Assembly (NCBI GenBank): GCA_964606465.1
Contig: CAZSGI010000038.1
Span: 1-6,680, forward strand
Length of the DNA: 6,680 bases
Direction of reading: 5' to 3'
From: CG10-46-32 sp964606465
Lineage (GTDB): Bacteria; Patescibacteriota; Patescibacteriia; UBA2169
Shown piece by piece: positions 1 through 5,802 of the stretch. The notes beneath the pieces are model-generated. The model worked only from the letters and a program-made list of their open reading frames with translations, did not search any database and was not told the origin of the DNA. The stretch's first letter is position 1. Each line of letters opens with the position of its first letter. The translations under genes and the position numbers were made by a program.

Positions 1-55
1 AGGACGCCAGGTTTTCATCCTGGTAATCGGGGTTCGATTCCCCGTAGCGGTACCA
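1..55 (+). tRNA. tRNA-Glu (anticodon TTC), 3' part only
   Basis: This is the 3' portion of a tRNA cut by the left edge; the acceptor 5' strand and most of the D arm are missing. The anticodon stem is CCAGG/CCTGG (7-11 and 19-23) around the 7-base loop TTTTCAT, so the anticodon is TTC (14-16) and reads glutamate GAA/GAG codons. A 4-base variable loop follows. The T stem is CGGGG/CCCCG (28-32 and 40-44) with the canonical loop TTCGATT. The acceptor 3' strand is 45-51, the discriminator is A52 and CCA is encoded at 53-55. The opening AGGAC matches the D-arm/anticodon junction of bacterial tRNA-Glu. A run of six T follows directly at 57-62 and may help end or process the transcript. Confidence 0.93.
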
Positions 56-83
56 GTTTTTTCTCTATACAATTCTGCGCTTG

Positions 84-156
84 GGCTGACCCGCCGAGAC
101 CGCCCACTCGTCCGCTACGCGGACTCGCGGGAACCCGGATTCGGCGGGCTTTTGTT
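84..156 (+). other. GC-rich nested hairpin element with trailing T tract
   Basis: Between the tRNA and rlmE lies a GC-rich structured stretch. An outer 8-bp stem pairs CCCGCCGA (90-97) with TCGGCGGG (141-148). Inside it, CCGC (100-103) can pair with GCGG (127-130), enclosing a perfect hairpin GTCCGC-TAC-GCGGAC (110-124). A small GGG-AA-CCC hairpin at 129-136 competes with part of this. CTTTTGTT follows the outer stem, so it could act as an intrinsic terminator for the tRNA transcript, although the stem encloses 43 bases, far more than usual. A dispersed REP-like repeat is an equally good reading. One window cannot show copy number. Confidence 0.5.
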
Positions 157-168
157 GCGGCCGCAGCG

Positions 169-177
169 TGCTATAGT
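169..177 (+). promoter_or_regulatory. Extended -10 promoter of rlmE-tsaD
   Basis: TG at 169-170, one base, then TATAGT at 172-177 matches the extended -10 form TGnTATAAT in all but one position. No good -35 hexamer lies at the normal spacing, which extended -10 promoters tolerate. Transcription starting about 7 bases downstream would begin at 184, on the A of the rlmE ATG. This predicts a leaderless mRNA, consistent with the absence of a Shine-Dalgarno sequence. It is inferred from sequence alone. Confidence 0.55.
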
Positions 178-183
178 ACCACT

Positions 184-774
184 ATGGTAAAGCCATTCAC
201 CCCAAACGACGCCTACGCGCGCAAGGCGCGCGCCGAAGGGTACCTGGCGCGCAGCGCGTACAAGCTCAAAGACATCATGCAAAAATTCAAGGTCGTCGCA
301 ACCGACGATACGGTGCTCGATATCGGCGCCGCGCCCGGCAGCTGGCTGCAGGTGGTGCGTGAAGCCGTGGGAGAATCCGGGCGTGTGGTCGGCGTTGATC
401 TCTCTCCGGTTGCCTTCCGCGCCAAAAACGTCATCACGATTCAGCGCGACATCTTTGATCCCGGCATTGACGCGGTCCTGGCGAAGTACGGCCCGTTTGA
501 CGCAATACTCTCGGACGCCTCACCTGCAACGAGCGGCATCAGAGACCACGACCAAGCCCTGTCCGAGGAACTGGTTGAGCGCGTACTCGCGCTCGCCGAA
601 ACACACCTCGCGCCCGGCGGCTCTCTGGTTACCAAACTCTTCCAAAGTCCTGAAACCAATACTTTGATGAACCGCGCAAAGCAGATGTTCAAACAGGCGC
701 GCCTTTACAAACCCAAGGCTTCGCGCGAACGCAGCTTTGAAACGTACCTCGTCTGCCGCAACAAAGTATGTTGA
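184..774 (+). CDS. rlmE: 23S rRNA (uridine-2'-O-)methyltransferase RlmE (FtsJ/RrmJ family)
   Basis: Predicted SAM-dependent enzyme that 2'-O-methylates the A-loop uridine of 23S rRNA (U2552 in E. coli) late in large-subunit assembly, in the cytoplasm. The protein is 196 residues, close to the family's usual length of about 200, and is one Rossmann-fold methyltransferase domain. The SAM-binding motif I is VLDIGAAPGSW (residues 44-54). All four K-D-K-E catalytic residues are visible: K27 in SAYKLKD, D111 in LSDASPATSG, K151 in LVTKLFQ and E186 in SRERSFETYLV. The motif IV loop is DASPATSG rather than the E. coli-type DMAPNMSG. The ATG at 184 is chosen because it is the first start in frame, gives the full N-terminal R-x-Y-L-A-R-S-A-Y-K block, and lies where the promoter would start transcription. 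No Shine-Dalgarno is seen. The gene overlaps tsaD by 7 bases, so the two are probably cotranscribed. Confidence 0.95.
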   Translation: MVKPFTPNDAYARKARAEGYLARSAYKLKDIMQKFKVVATDDTVLDIGAAPGSWLQVVREAVGESGRVVGVDLSPVAFRAKNVITIQRDIFDPGIDAVLAKYGPFDAILSDASPATSGIRDHDQALSEELVERVLALAETHLAPGGSLVTKLFQSPETNTLMNRAKQMFKQARLYKPKASRERSFETYLVCRNKVC

Positions 775-1820
775 TACTCGGGATTGAAACCTCGTGCGAT
801 GATACGGGCGTTGCCTTGGTGGAAGCGAAAGGCAACAGATTTCGTGTACACTCCAACGTGATTATCTCGCAAGCCAAGCTGCACAACAGGTACGGGGGTG
901 TGGTGCCTGAAGTTGCGGCCCGCAACCATTTGAAAAATATCATTCCGGCAGTTGATGAAGCGCTTGGCAACACAAAACCATCCAAACTTGACACTATTGC
1001 TGTGACCGCAGGACCCGGCTTGGTTACCTCATTGCACGTAGGCGTTGAAACCGCGAAAACACTCTCACTCGCTTGGAACGTACCACTCGTTGGCATAAAT
1101 CACATGGAAGGCCACATCTACTCCGTGCTATTGCCTCCCCCTCCTGTACACAGGAGGGGGTTAGGGGGTGGTTTTGGCACTACCGCAAAAATCAAATTCC
1201 CCGCCGTTGCTTTGATTGTTTCGGGCGGGCACACGGAACTGATTTACATGCCCGGCCACGGCACCTACAAACTCCTCGGCAAAACCCGGGACGATGCCGC
1301 GGGCGAGGCGTTTGACAAAGCCGCGTTCATGCTCGGCCTCCCCTATCCCGGCGGGCCCGCGATATCCAAAGTAGCAGAAAAAGGCGACCCCGAGAGTTTT
1401 GAGATTCCTCGGCCCATGATTGAGCGGGATGATTGTGAGTTTTCTTTCTCCGGCATGAAAAATGCCATTCGCTTGATCGTGGAAAGCTACAAAAAGAGAC
1501 GCACACGCCTTCCGATAAACGACCTCGCAGCCTCCATCCAGCAAGCCATCATAGACATCCTCATCACTAAATCCCTGATTGCAATCGCAAAAGCCAAGCC
1601 AAAAACCTTCATCCTCGCGGGAGGTGTTGCCGCGAACGCGGCTTTAAGAGCGCAGCTTGCAGAAAAACTCCCCAAGAATGCCAATCTGTTCATCTCTCCG
1701 ATTTCCTACTCCCAGGACAATGGAGCCATGATTGCCGCAGCAGCGCATCGCAGAATCAAAAACAAGCAATTTGACTCGCCGGAATCTTTAACCGCCAATG
1801 CGCACTGGGAGCTGGTGTAG
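768..1820 (+). CDS. tsaD: tRNA N6-adenosine threonylcarbamoyltransferase TsaD
   Basis: Predicted catalytic subunit that transfers the threonylcarbamoyl group from threonylcarbamoyl-AMP to A37 of ANN-decoding tRNAs (t6A synthesis), working with TsaB and TsaE, which are not in this window. It is 350 residues against 337 in E. coli. The ASKHA-fold signatures run in order: ILGIETSCDDTG (3-14), YGGVVPEVAARNH (42-54), metal ligands H112 and H116 in NHMEGH, SGGHTEL, AAGEAFDKAA, FSFSGMKNA, LAGGVAANAAL, and the C-terminal metal ligand D317 in SQDNGAMIA. The extra length is a 14-15 residue segment between HMEGH and SGGH, rich in P, R and G (P123 to F136) and encoded by a GC-rich palindrome. The ATG lies in the 7-base overlap ATGTTGA with the rlmE end and has no clear Shine-Dalgarno, suggesting coupled translation. 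Its stop codon directly abuts the stop codon of the opposing gene. Confidence 0.96.
   Translation: MLILGIETSCDDTGVALVEAKGNRFRVHSNVIISQAKLHNRYGGVVPEVAARNHLKNIIPAVDEALGNTKPSKLDTIAVTAGPGLVTSLHVGVETAKTLSLAWNVPLVGINHMEGHIYSVLLPPPPVHRRGLGGGFGTTAKIKFPAVALIVSGGHTELIYMPGHGTYKLLGKTRDDAAGEAFDKAAFMLGLPYPGGPAISKVAEKGDPESFEIPRPMIERDDCEFSFSGMKNAIRLIVESYKKRRTRLPINDLAASIQQAIIDILITKSLIAIAKAKPKTFILAGGVAANAALRAQLAEKLPKNANLFISPISYSQDNGAMIAAAAHRRIKNKQFDSPESLTANAHWELV
1134..1175. repeat. REP-like GC palindrome inserted in frame in tsaD
   Basis: CCCCCTCCTGT (1137-1147) and ACAGGAGGGGG (1150-1160) form a perfect 11-bp inverted repeat with almost no loop, followed by a G-rich tail TTAGGGGGTGG (1161-1171). The segment lies in frame in tsaD and encodes codons 123-136, P-P-P-P-V-H-R-R-G-L-G-G-G-F. 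Compared with E. coli TsaD, the spacing between HMEGH and SGGH is about 15 residues longer here, and this is the excess. It resembles the short palindromic elements that insert in frame into genes of other bacteria, such as Rickettsia palindromic elements. Its boundaries are approximate and other copies are not visible in this window. Confidence 0.6.
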
Positions 1821-2837
1821 TTATAATTTACGCACTACTCCCTTGTCCGCATCAACCTTCACGCGGTCTCCCGTCTTAAACATGTCAGTGGCGCGGTTGG
1901 TTCCCATAACAGTCGGGATCTTGAGCTCGCGGGCGATGACCGCGGCATGGCAGGTCATGCCGCCCTGGTCAGTAACAATGGCCGCGGCCCGCGGAAGGTG
2001 ATGCGCAATCGTGTACCGCGTCATGGAGCACACGAGTATGGCGCCGCGGGGCATCTTCGCAACATCGCCGTCGCTCATGGCCCGGTACACGCGCCCGCGT
2101 GCTTGGCCGGGATAGGCCGTAGTGCCGGACACCTCTCCCTTCGGAGGCGCGCTCAAGTGTTGCTTGTATTCGCGATTGAAGAGGCGTTTAGCGTCTGCGT
2201 TCCAAAATATTTTTTCCTTCCCGTCCGTAAGCAGCAGCGCGAACAGCTTCCGCGTACGCAAGTCTTTTGGCAGTGTACCGGTTGCGAGCCATTCCCGCAC
2301 CTCTCGGGGAAGCAGCATCAAGGCAGTGCTCCAGGGCAACTTCGTAATCCGTGCCAAACCTGAACGGGACACGTCCTCAATGGTAGCCAGGTGACGCGCC
2401 GCATAATCCCGATCCATGCCGAAACGCCTGAGTAATTTTTTGTCTTTCTCCGGCACCAGATACTGTGCCAGTTCCGGCGTCTGGAAGACCGCTAAAAAAC
2501 GCTGGTGCGCATGCAAAAACTCATCAAAATGTTTGGCCAGCGAAATTTTGTTGCGGAACGCTTTTTTGGTGATTACAACTAAATCCCTGGCAGCATTCCG
2601 TATCTCTCTTCCCACGCGGCGGGCGAACGCCGCGTTCAAATTACGACGCAAAAATTTGCGCAAATCCTCAAGATCGCGCACGCTGCGCAGGGAATACTCC
2701 ACGTTGCCGTCAAAGTAAAACAGGATGTTCTTAAAACGCCAACGCAAGGCCCTATTTTTGCCGCGGACATAGCCTACTCCTATGGACCAGACGTCAAACG
2801 GGTAATATTCTACCGCACGAAACAAATACCAGCGCAT
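1821..2837 (-). CDS. Stand-alone PEP-utilizer phosphohistidine (swivel) domain protein, short paralog
   Basis: 338 residues, two regions. Residues 1 to about 235 are mostly helical and strongly basic, with no recognised motif. From about 240 to the end is the mobile phosphohistidine domain of PEP synthase, pyruvate phosphate dikinase and relatives. It opens with GTTAYPGQARGRVY, then AILVCSMTRY, and carries the signature TDQGGMTCHAAVIAREL with the phospho-accepting histidine at H297. It ends GDRVKVDADKGVVRKL. The N-terminal ATP-grasp (PPDK_N) domain and the C-terminal TIM-barrel PEP/pyruvate domain of full PEP synthase are both absent. It is probably cytoplasmic and no signal peptide or membrane segment is evident. 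It lies 19 bases downstream of its larger paralog on the same strand, so the two are likely cotranscribed. No Shine-Dalgarno precedes the ATG. The family assignment of the C-terminal domain is secure; substrate and reaction are unknown. Confidence 0.88.
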   Translation of the reverse strand: MRWYLFRAVEYYPFDVWSIGVGYVRGKNRALRWRFKNILFYFDGNVEYSLRSVRDLEDLRKFLRRNLNAAFARRVGREIRNAARDLVVITKKAFRNKISLAKHFDEFLHAHQRFLAVFQTPELAQYLVPEKDKKLLRRFGMDRDYAARHLATIEDVSRSGLARITKLPWSTALMLLPREVREWLATGTLPKDLRTRKLFALLLTDGKEKIFWNADAKRLFNREYKQHLSAPPKGEVSGTTAYPGQARGRVYRAMSDGDVAKMPRGAILVCSMTRYTIAHHLPRAAAIVTDQGGMTCHAAVIARELKIPTVMGTNRATDMFKTGDRVKVDADKGVVRKL

Positions 2838-2856
2838 ACATTAAAATGTTACCATA

Positions 2857-4386
2857 TCACAATTTCCTCACCAAGCCGTGGTTCGCATCCACCTCCACGC
2901 GGTCGCCGTCTTTGAGCACAGAGAGCGCGCCCTGCACCCCAACCACGCACGGAATGCGCAGTTCGCGGGATACAATGGACGCATGCGACGTGATGCCGCC
3001 CTCTTCGGTGACAATGGCTCCGGCTTTTTTCATGATGGGCACGTACTCGGGCCGCGTGTTCGGCGCAACCAAAATATCCCCTTTTCTCATCTTTTTAAAT
3101 TCTTTTTGGGAACGGACCAAACGGGCTGTACCCCGCACCACGCCCGGGAACGCGCTCCTTCCGGAAAGCGACTCCCCGTGCTCAAAAGAACTCTCAAGCG
3201 ACCGGAACAGCGCTTTGGCGCCAGGACCTGTGTACACCGCAATGTGCCTGCCGTAATCGTTGTGTGACACATTGCCCTTGCTTCTCTTTTTTAACTCCGG
3301 CTCAAGCTTCTTAAGGCTCTCTATGCTCTGAATTTCCCACCAGAGCGCTTCGTGCACCAGCCGGAGCGGCACTCCGCAGCGGTTGCCCATCTCTTTTGAG
3401 AACACGAGGAGCGCTGTGTGGGCCATCTGGTTGTATGCCTTTCGGCTGTCGCGGAATGCGCCAAGTACTACAAAAAAAGAAAAAAGGTTGCGCAGCCTCT
3501 TGGGCATGCGCAGCGAACGTTCAAGCCTGCGCTTATGCGCCGCATTCTTTGCGATGTGCGCGATATTAGCGCGCTCAACCGCTTCCAGTTTCTTGTCCGC
3601 AAGGAGCGCGCGAATCTCCTTCAAAAAGTGCGCTGGCCCAAGGTTCCGCACAATCGCGTAGTCATTGTATATCCAGTGGAACGCTTTTGCGTGCGCAGTA
3701 AGCCCCCTAAACCATGCTGAATGCTTCTGCTTAATGGCGGTGATTGGTTTCTTGCCTTTCATGGCGCGCAAAAGCGCTCTGTTTCTCCCGGCGCTCTGCG
3801 CCAATGAAAGCAAAGATTTCTTTTCCCGCTGAATCCAGGAGAGTTTCTCTGGAGAAAGCAGTAGGGCAAGCTCGTCCGGCGCAAGGGAAATGCGAAATTC
3901 CGAGAGCAGCTCCGGGACGAGAATGTCGCTTGAGTAATCAAATGAATCAAGGAAAATGGATTCCTGCCACACGCGATCATACGCTTTTGAAAAACGCTTG
4001 AATGCCGCAATGAGTTCGCGGTCCGAAAATTCTTTTAAATCGCCTTTCTCCGCCCGCTTAAGCTCTGACAAAAACACGGGTACCAATTCGCGCTCCCAGT
4101 AGCGCGCCAGCTCCTGAATGAATCTCGGATTCTTGCGCTGTCGGGCAAGATAGTAGCGCGCATTTGCGAGCATACTCTGTTTGGACAAAAAAACGTGCCA
4201 GAAGTGCTGGCCAGTCTGATAAAATGCGAACTTCTTATAAAAGTGATGAATCTGTTTTCCGTGAATACGGAAATCAACGCACGCGCGGGCCGGGTAGCTC
4301 GGATACAGAAAGTTTGCGCTTGCTGCCTGCTTATACCAGTCAGTTGATTTAAATTCATTCTTGAGCTGTGCCAAACTTTTGCTCAT
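2857..4386 (-). CDS. Stand-alone PEP-utilizer phosphohistidine (swivel) domain protein, long paralog
   Basis: 509 residues from the chosen start. Residues 1 to about 405 are predicted mainly helical and basic, with no ATP-grasp motif. The C-terminal ~95 residues are a PEP-utilizer mobile domain: GRSAFPGVVRGTARLV, GDILVAPNTRPEYVPIM, then TEEGGITSHASIVSREL with the phospho-accepting histidine at H468, ending VEVDANHGLVRKL. The ending closely matches the downstream paralog. A helical domain of about 400 residues followed by a C-terminal His domain matches, in size and order, the substrate-binding and His domains of rifampin phosphotransferase without its N-terminal ATP-grasp domain. This is an analogy of architecture, not a functional assignment. 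The frame opens at a TTG (4395), but the ATG at 4386 is preferred because the predicted promoter would start transcription close to it and downstream of the TTG. First gene of the minus-strand pair. Confidence 0.87.
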   Translation of the reverse strand: MSKSLAQLKNEFKSTDWYKQAASANFLYPSYPARACVDFRIHGKQIHHFYKKFAFYQTGQHFWHVFLSKQSMLANARYYLARQRKNPRFIQELARYWERELVPVFLSELKRAEKGDLKEFSDRELIAAFKRFSKAYDRVWQESIFLDSFDYSSDILVPELLSEFRISLAPDELALLLSPEKLSWIQREKKSLLSLAQSAGRNRALLRAMKGKKPITAIKQKHSAWFRGLTAHAKAFHWIYNDYAIVRNLGPAHFLKEIRALLADKKLEAVERANIAHIAKNAAHKRRLERSLRMPKRLRNLFSFFVVLGAFRDSRKAYNQMAHTALLVFSKEMGNRCGVPLRLVHEALWWEIQSIESLKKLEPELKKRSKGNVSHNDYGRHIAVYTGPGAKALFRSLESSFEHGESLSGRSAFPGVVRGTARLVRSQKEFKKMRKGDILVAPNTRPEYVPIMKKAGAIVTEEGGITSHASIVSRELRIPCVVGVQGALSVLKDGDRVEVDANHGLVRKL

Positions 4387-4396
4387 ATTAGCCAAA

Positions 4397-4425
4397 AATA
4401 TAACGATACCCTAATAATACAGCAA
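4397..4425 (-). promoter_or_regulatory. Promoter of the minus-strand phosphohistidine gene pair
   Basis: On the minus strand, TTGCTG (-35, positions 4425-4420) and TATATT (-10, positions 4402-4397) are separated by exactly 17 bases. Transcription about 7-8 bases downstream would start near 4388-4390, leaving a leader of only a few bases before the ATG at 4386. No Shine-Dalgarno is present, consistent with leaderless or near-leaderless translation. The position argues against the TTG at 4395 as the start. Confidence 0.5.
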
Positions 4426-4443
4426 TTTTTAACATCTGGGCAC

Positions 4444-4472
4444 TTGCTAAAAATACTATAATATGCTATAAT
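4444..4472 (+). promoter_or_regulatory. Consensus-like extended -10 promoter of the M20 peptidase gene
   Basis: TTGCTA (4444-4449) and a perfect TATAAT (4467-4472) are separated by 17 bases, and TG at 4464-4465 gives a full extended -10. A second TATAAT lies 10 bases upstream (4457-4462) but lacks a matching -35. Predicted transcription starts near 4479, giving a leader of about 60 bases before the ATG. It diverges from the minus-strand promoter at 4397-4425, with 18 bases between the two -35 boxes. Confidence 0.75.
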
Positions 4473-4484
4473 TTTATTCCAAAA

Positions 4485-4497
4485 CAAACCGGGTTTG
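4485..4497. promoter_or_regulatory. Small palindrome in the M20 leader, possible operator or hairpin
   Basis: CAAACC-G-GGTTTG is a perfect 6-bp inverted repeat around one base, located just downstream of the predicted transcription start and upstream of the Shine-Dalgarno. It could be a repressor site or a weak leader hairpin. It is short and may be chance. Confidence 0.2.
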
Positions 4498-4525
4498 AAA
4501 TTCGCTCTGTCACATTCTCTCAATG

Positions 4526-4533
4526 AAAGGAGG
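4526..4533 (+). promoter_or_regulatory. Strong Shine-Dalgarno of the M20 peptidase gene
   Basis: AAAGGAGG lies 5 bases before the ATG at 4539 and fixes that start. It stands out because none of the other complete genes in the window has a recognisable Shine-Dalgarno sequence. Confidence 0.85.
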
Positions 4534-4538
4534 GCCGC

Positions 4539-5753
4539 ATGGCCCCGGAACTGGTTGCAACACTGGTTGCGGCCGCACAGGCGATGCAGCCGTTCGTAGT
4601 AGAAGTCCGCCGCGAGCTCCACAGATATCCGGAGGTGCGCTGGGAAGAGGAGCAGACACTCCGGTTCATCCACGAGCAACTGCTCAACATCCTCTCCGCG
4701 AACACCAGACGCCCCCACATGCCACTCGTGGTCATCCACCAGGCAAAGGGCGGCATGTGGGTGGACATCACCTATGATTATACACTCCCCCGCATCATCC
4801 TGCGGGCGGACGTGGATGCTCTGCCGATTCAGGAGGCAACCGGTCTTCCGTTCGCCTCCCGGAACTCGGGGGTCATGCACGCGTGCGGGCATGACACGCA
4901 TGCGGCCATGCTCCTGGGCGCTTTCAAAACGCTCGTGGAGAACGACCTGCCCACAAAGCACAACCTGCGGCTCGTGTTCCAACGAGCCGAGGAGAACCCG
5001 ATTGACGGGCGCTCCGGCGGCAAGACGCTGGTGGAGGAAGGCGTGCTAGACGGCATCTCCGCGGCCTACGCCCTGCACATCTGGGCAACCGGCGAACCAG
5101 GCGTGTTCCTGTCGCGCCCAGGTCCCATGCTCGCCAACTCGGACCGGTTCAAAATCACGGTCACGTGCACGGGCGGGCACGTGGCATTCCCGCACCGCGG
5201 GTCAAACGCCATTGACATTGCCACGGACATCCACGTGGCTCTGCGTGGCTTTGACACGCGGTTCCTGGGCCCCAACGAGCCGACCTCGTTTGTGCCAGCC
5301 ATCTCCAACGCCGGCACAGGCTCAAACATCCGGCCGTCCGAGGCAGAAATCTGGTACGCGGTCCGGAACGTGCTCGGCCCCAAGACGCGCGCCGCGTTCC
5401 ACCAGGCCATCAGCGAACAGGTAAAGGCAGTGGTCAGCCGCTACCCGGATGCCACAGTCGCGTGCGAGCCGATCTATGGCCACCCAGCGCTCGCCAACTC
5501 TCCGGCAAGCTACGAACATGTCAACGCCGTACTCCAGGCTGCTGGTGAGAAAACCGGCCTGGAAGAACTCCACATGGGCGGGGAAGACTTCGCCCACTAC
5601 CTGGAACTCCAGGGCGGCGTTCCAGGCTCCATGTGGCTGCTCGGCGCAGCCCAGGAAGGTAGCGGGGACCACCACACCCCGACCTTCAACCCGGACGAAT
5701 CCGTGTTCTGGAGGGGAGTCATGTTCTGGCTCCTGCTCGCCACGAGCGACTGA
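4539..5753 (+). CDS. M20-family metallo-amidohydrolase (M20D type)
   Basis: 404 residues, typical for the family. Predicted cytoplasmic di-metal hydrolase releasing amino acids from N-acyl or amide conjugates; relatives include hippurate hydrolase, IAA-amino acid hydrolase and N-acetyldiaminopimelate deacetylase. Visible motifs are RRELHRYPEVRWEEEQT (24-40), LRADVDALPIQEATGLPFAS (88-107), the metal-binding CGHDTH (C116, H118), the E151-E152 pair (general base and metal ligand), H180 in YALHIW, the dimerisation-domain GGHVAFPHRGSNAID, MGGEDFAHY near the C-terminus, and a late histidine in DHHTPTF (378-379) as probable last ligand. All expected metal ligands are present. The usual QPAEE reads QRAEE here. 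No signal peptide. The gene is monocistronic, with its own promoter and terminator. Two sampled rows are about 67% GC, against 40-60% in rows sampled from its neighbours. With the strong Shine-Dalgarno this suggests horizontal acquisition. The exact substrate cannot be told. Confidence 0.93.
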   Translation: MAPELVATLVAAAQAMQPFVVEVRRELHRYPEVRWEEEQTLRFIHEQLLNILSANTRRPHMPLVVIHQAKGGMWVDITYDYTLPRIILRADVDALPIQEATGLPFASRNSGVMHACGHDTHAAMLLGAFKTLVENDLPTKHNLRLVFQRAEENPIDGRSGGKTLVEEGVLDGISAAYALHIWATGEPGVFLSRPGPMLANSDRFKITVTCTGGHVAFPHRGSNAIDIATDIHVALRGFDTRFLGPNEPTSFVPAISNAGTGSNIRPSEAEIWYAVRNVLGPKTRAAFHQAISEQVKAVVSRYPDATVACEPIYGHPALANSPASYEHVNAVLQAAGEKTGLEELHMGGEDFAHYLELQGGVPGSMWLLGAAQEGSGDHHTPTFNPDESVFWRGVMFWLLLATSD

Positions 5754-5771
5754 CACTCACGTTCCTTCAAC

Positions 5772-5791
5772 CCCGCACACCACGTGCGCGG
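5772..5791 (+). other. GC hairpin just upstream of the terminator
   Basis: CCCGCAC (5772-5778) pairs with GTGCG...GG (5784-5791) around the loop ACCAC, with one bulged C at 5789. No T tract follows it, so alone it is not a terminator. It may protect the M20 mRNA 3' end or be incidental. Confidence 0.4.
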
Positions 5792-5802
5792 GACAACAAC
5801 AA

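Noticed and set aside
1134..1175. tsaD disrupted by a mobile element (pseudogene)
   Set aside because: The inserted segment keeps the frame, has no stop codon, and all TsaD motifs before and after it, including metal ligands H112, H116 and D317, are intact.
1161..1544. Minus-strand 127-codon open frame inside tsaD
   Set aside because: It is an antisense shadow over the strongly conserved TsaD motifs and has no start context.
1947..2394. Plus-strand open frames of 138 and 90 codons
   Set aside because: They are antisense shadows of the phosphohistidine domain gene and their translations show no recognisable motif.
2838..2849. ACATT-AA-AATGT inverted repeat between the two minus-strand genes
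   Set aside because: Only 5 bp of AT-rich pairing with a 2-base loop and no T tract, too weak to call a terminator or operator.
4387..4395. TTG at 4395 as start of the long phosphohistidine gene
   Set aside because: The predicted transcription start lies downstream of it, and an ATG follows three codons later.
4383..4982. Minus-strand 199-codon open frame across the M20 promoter and gene
   Set aside because: It is antisense to the well-supported M20 motifs, has no family signature, and its tail runs through the AT-rich promoter region.
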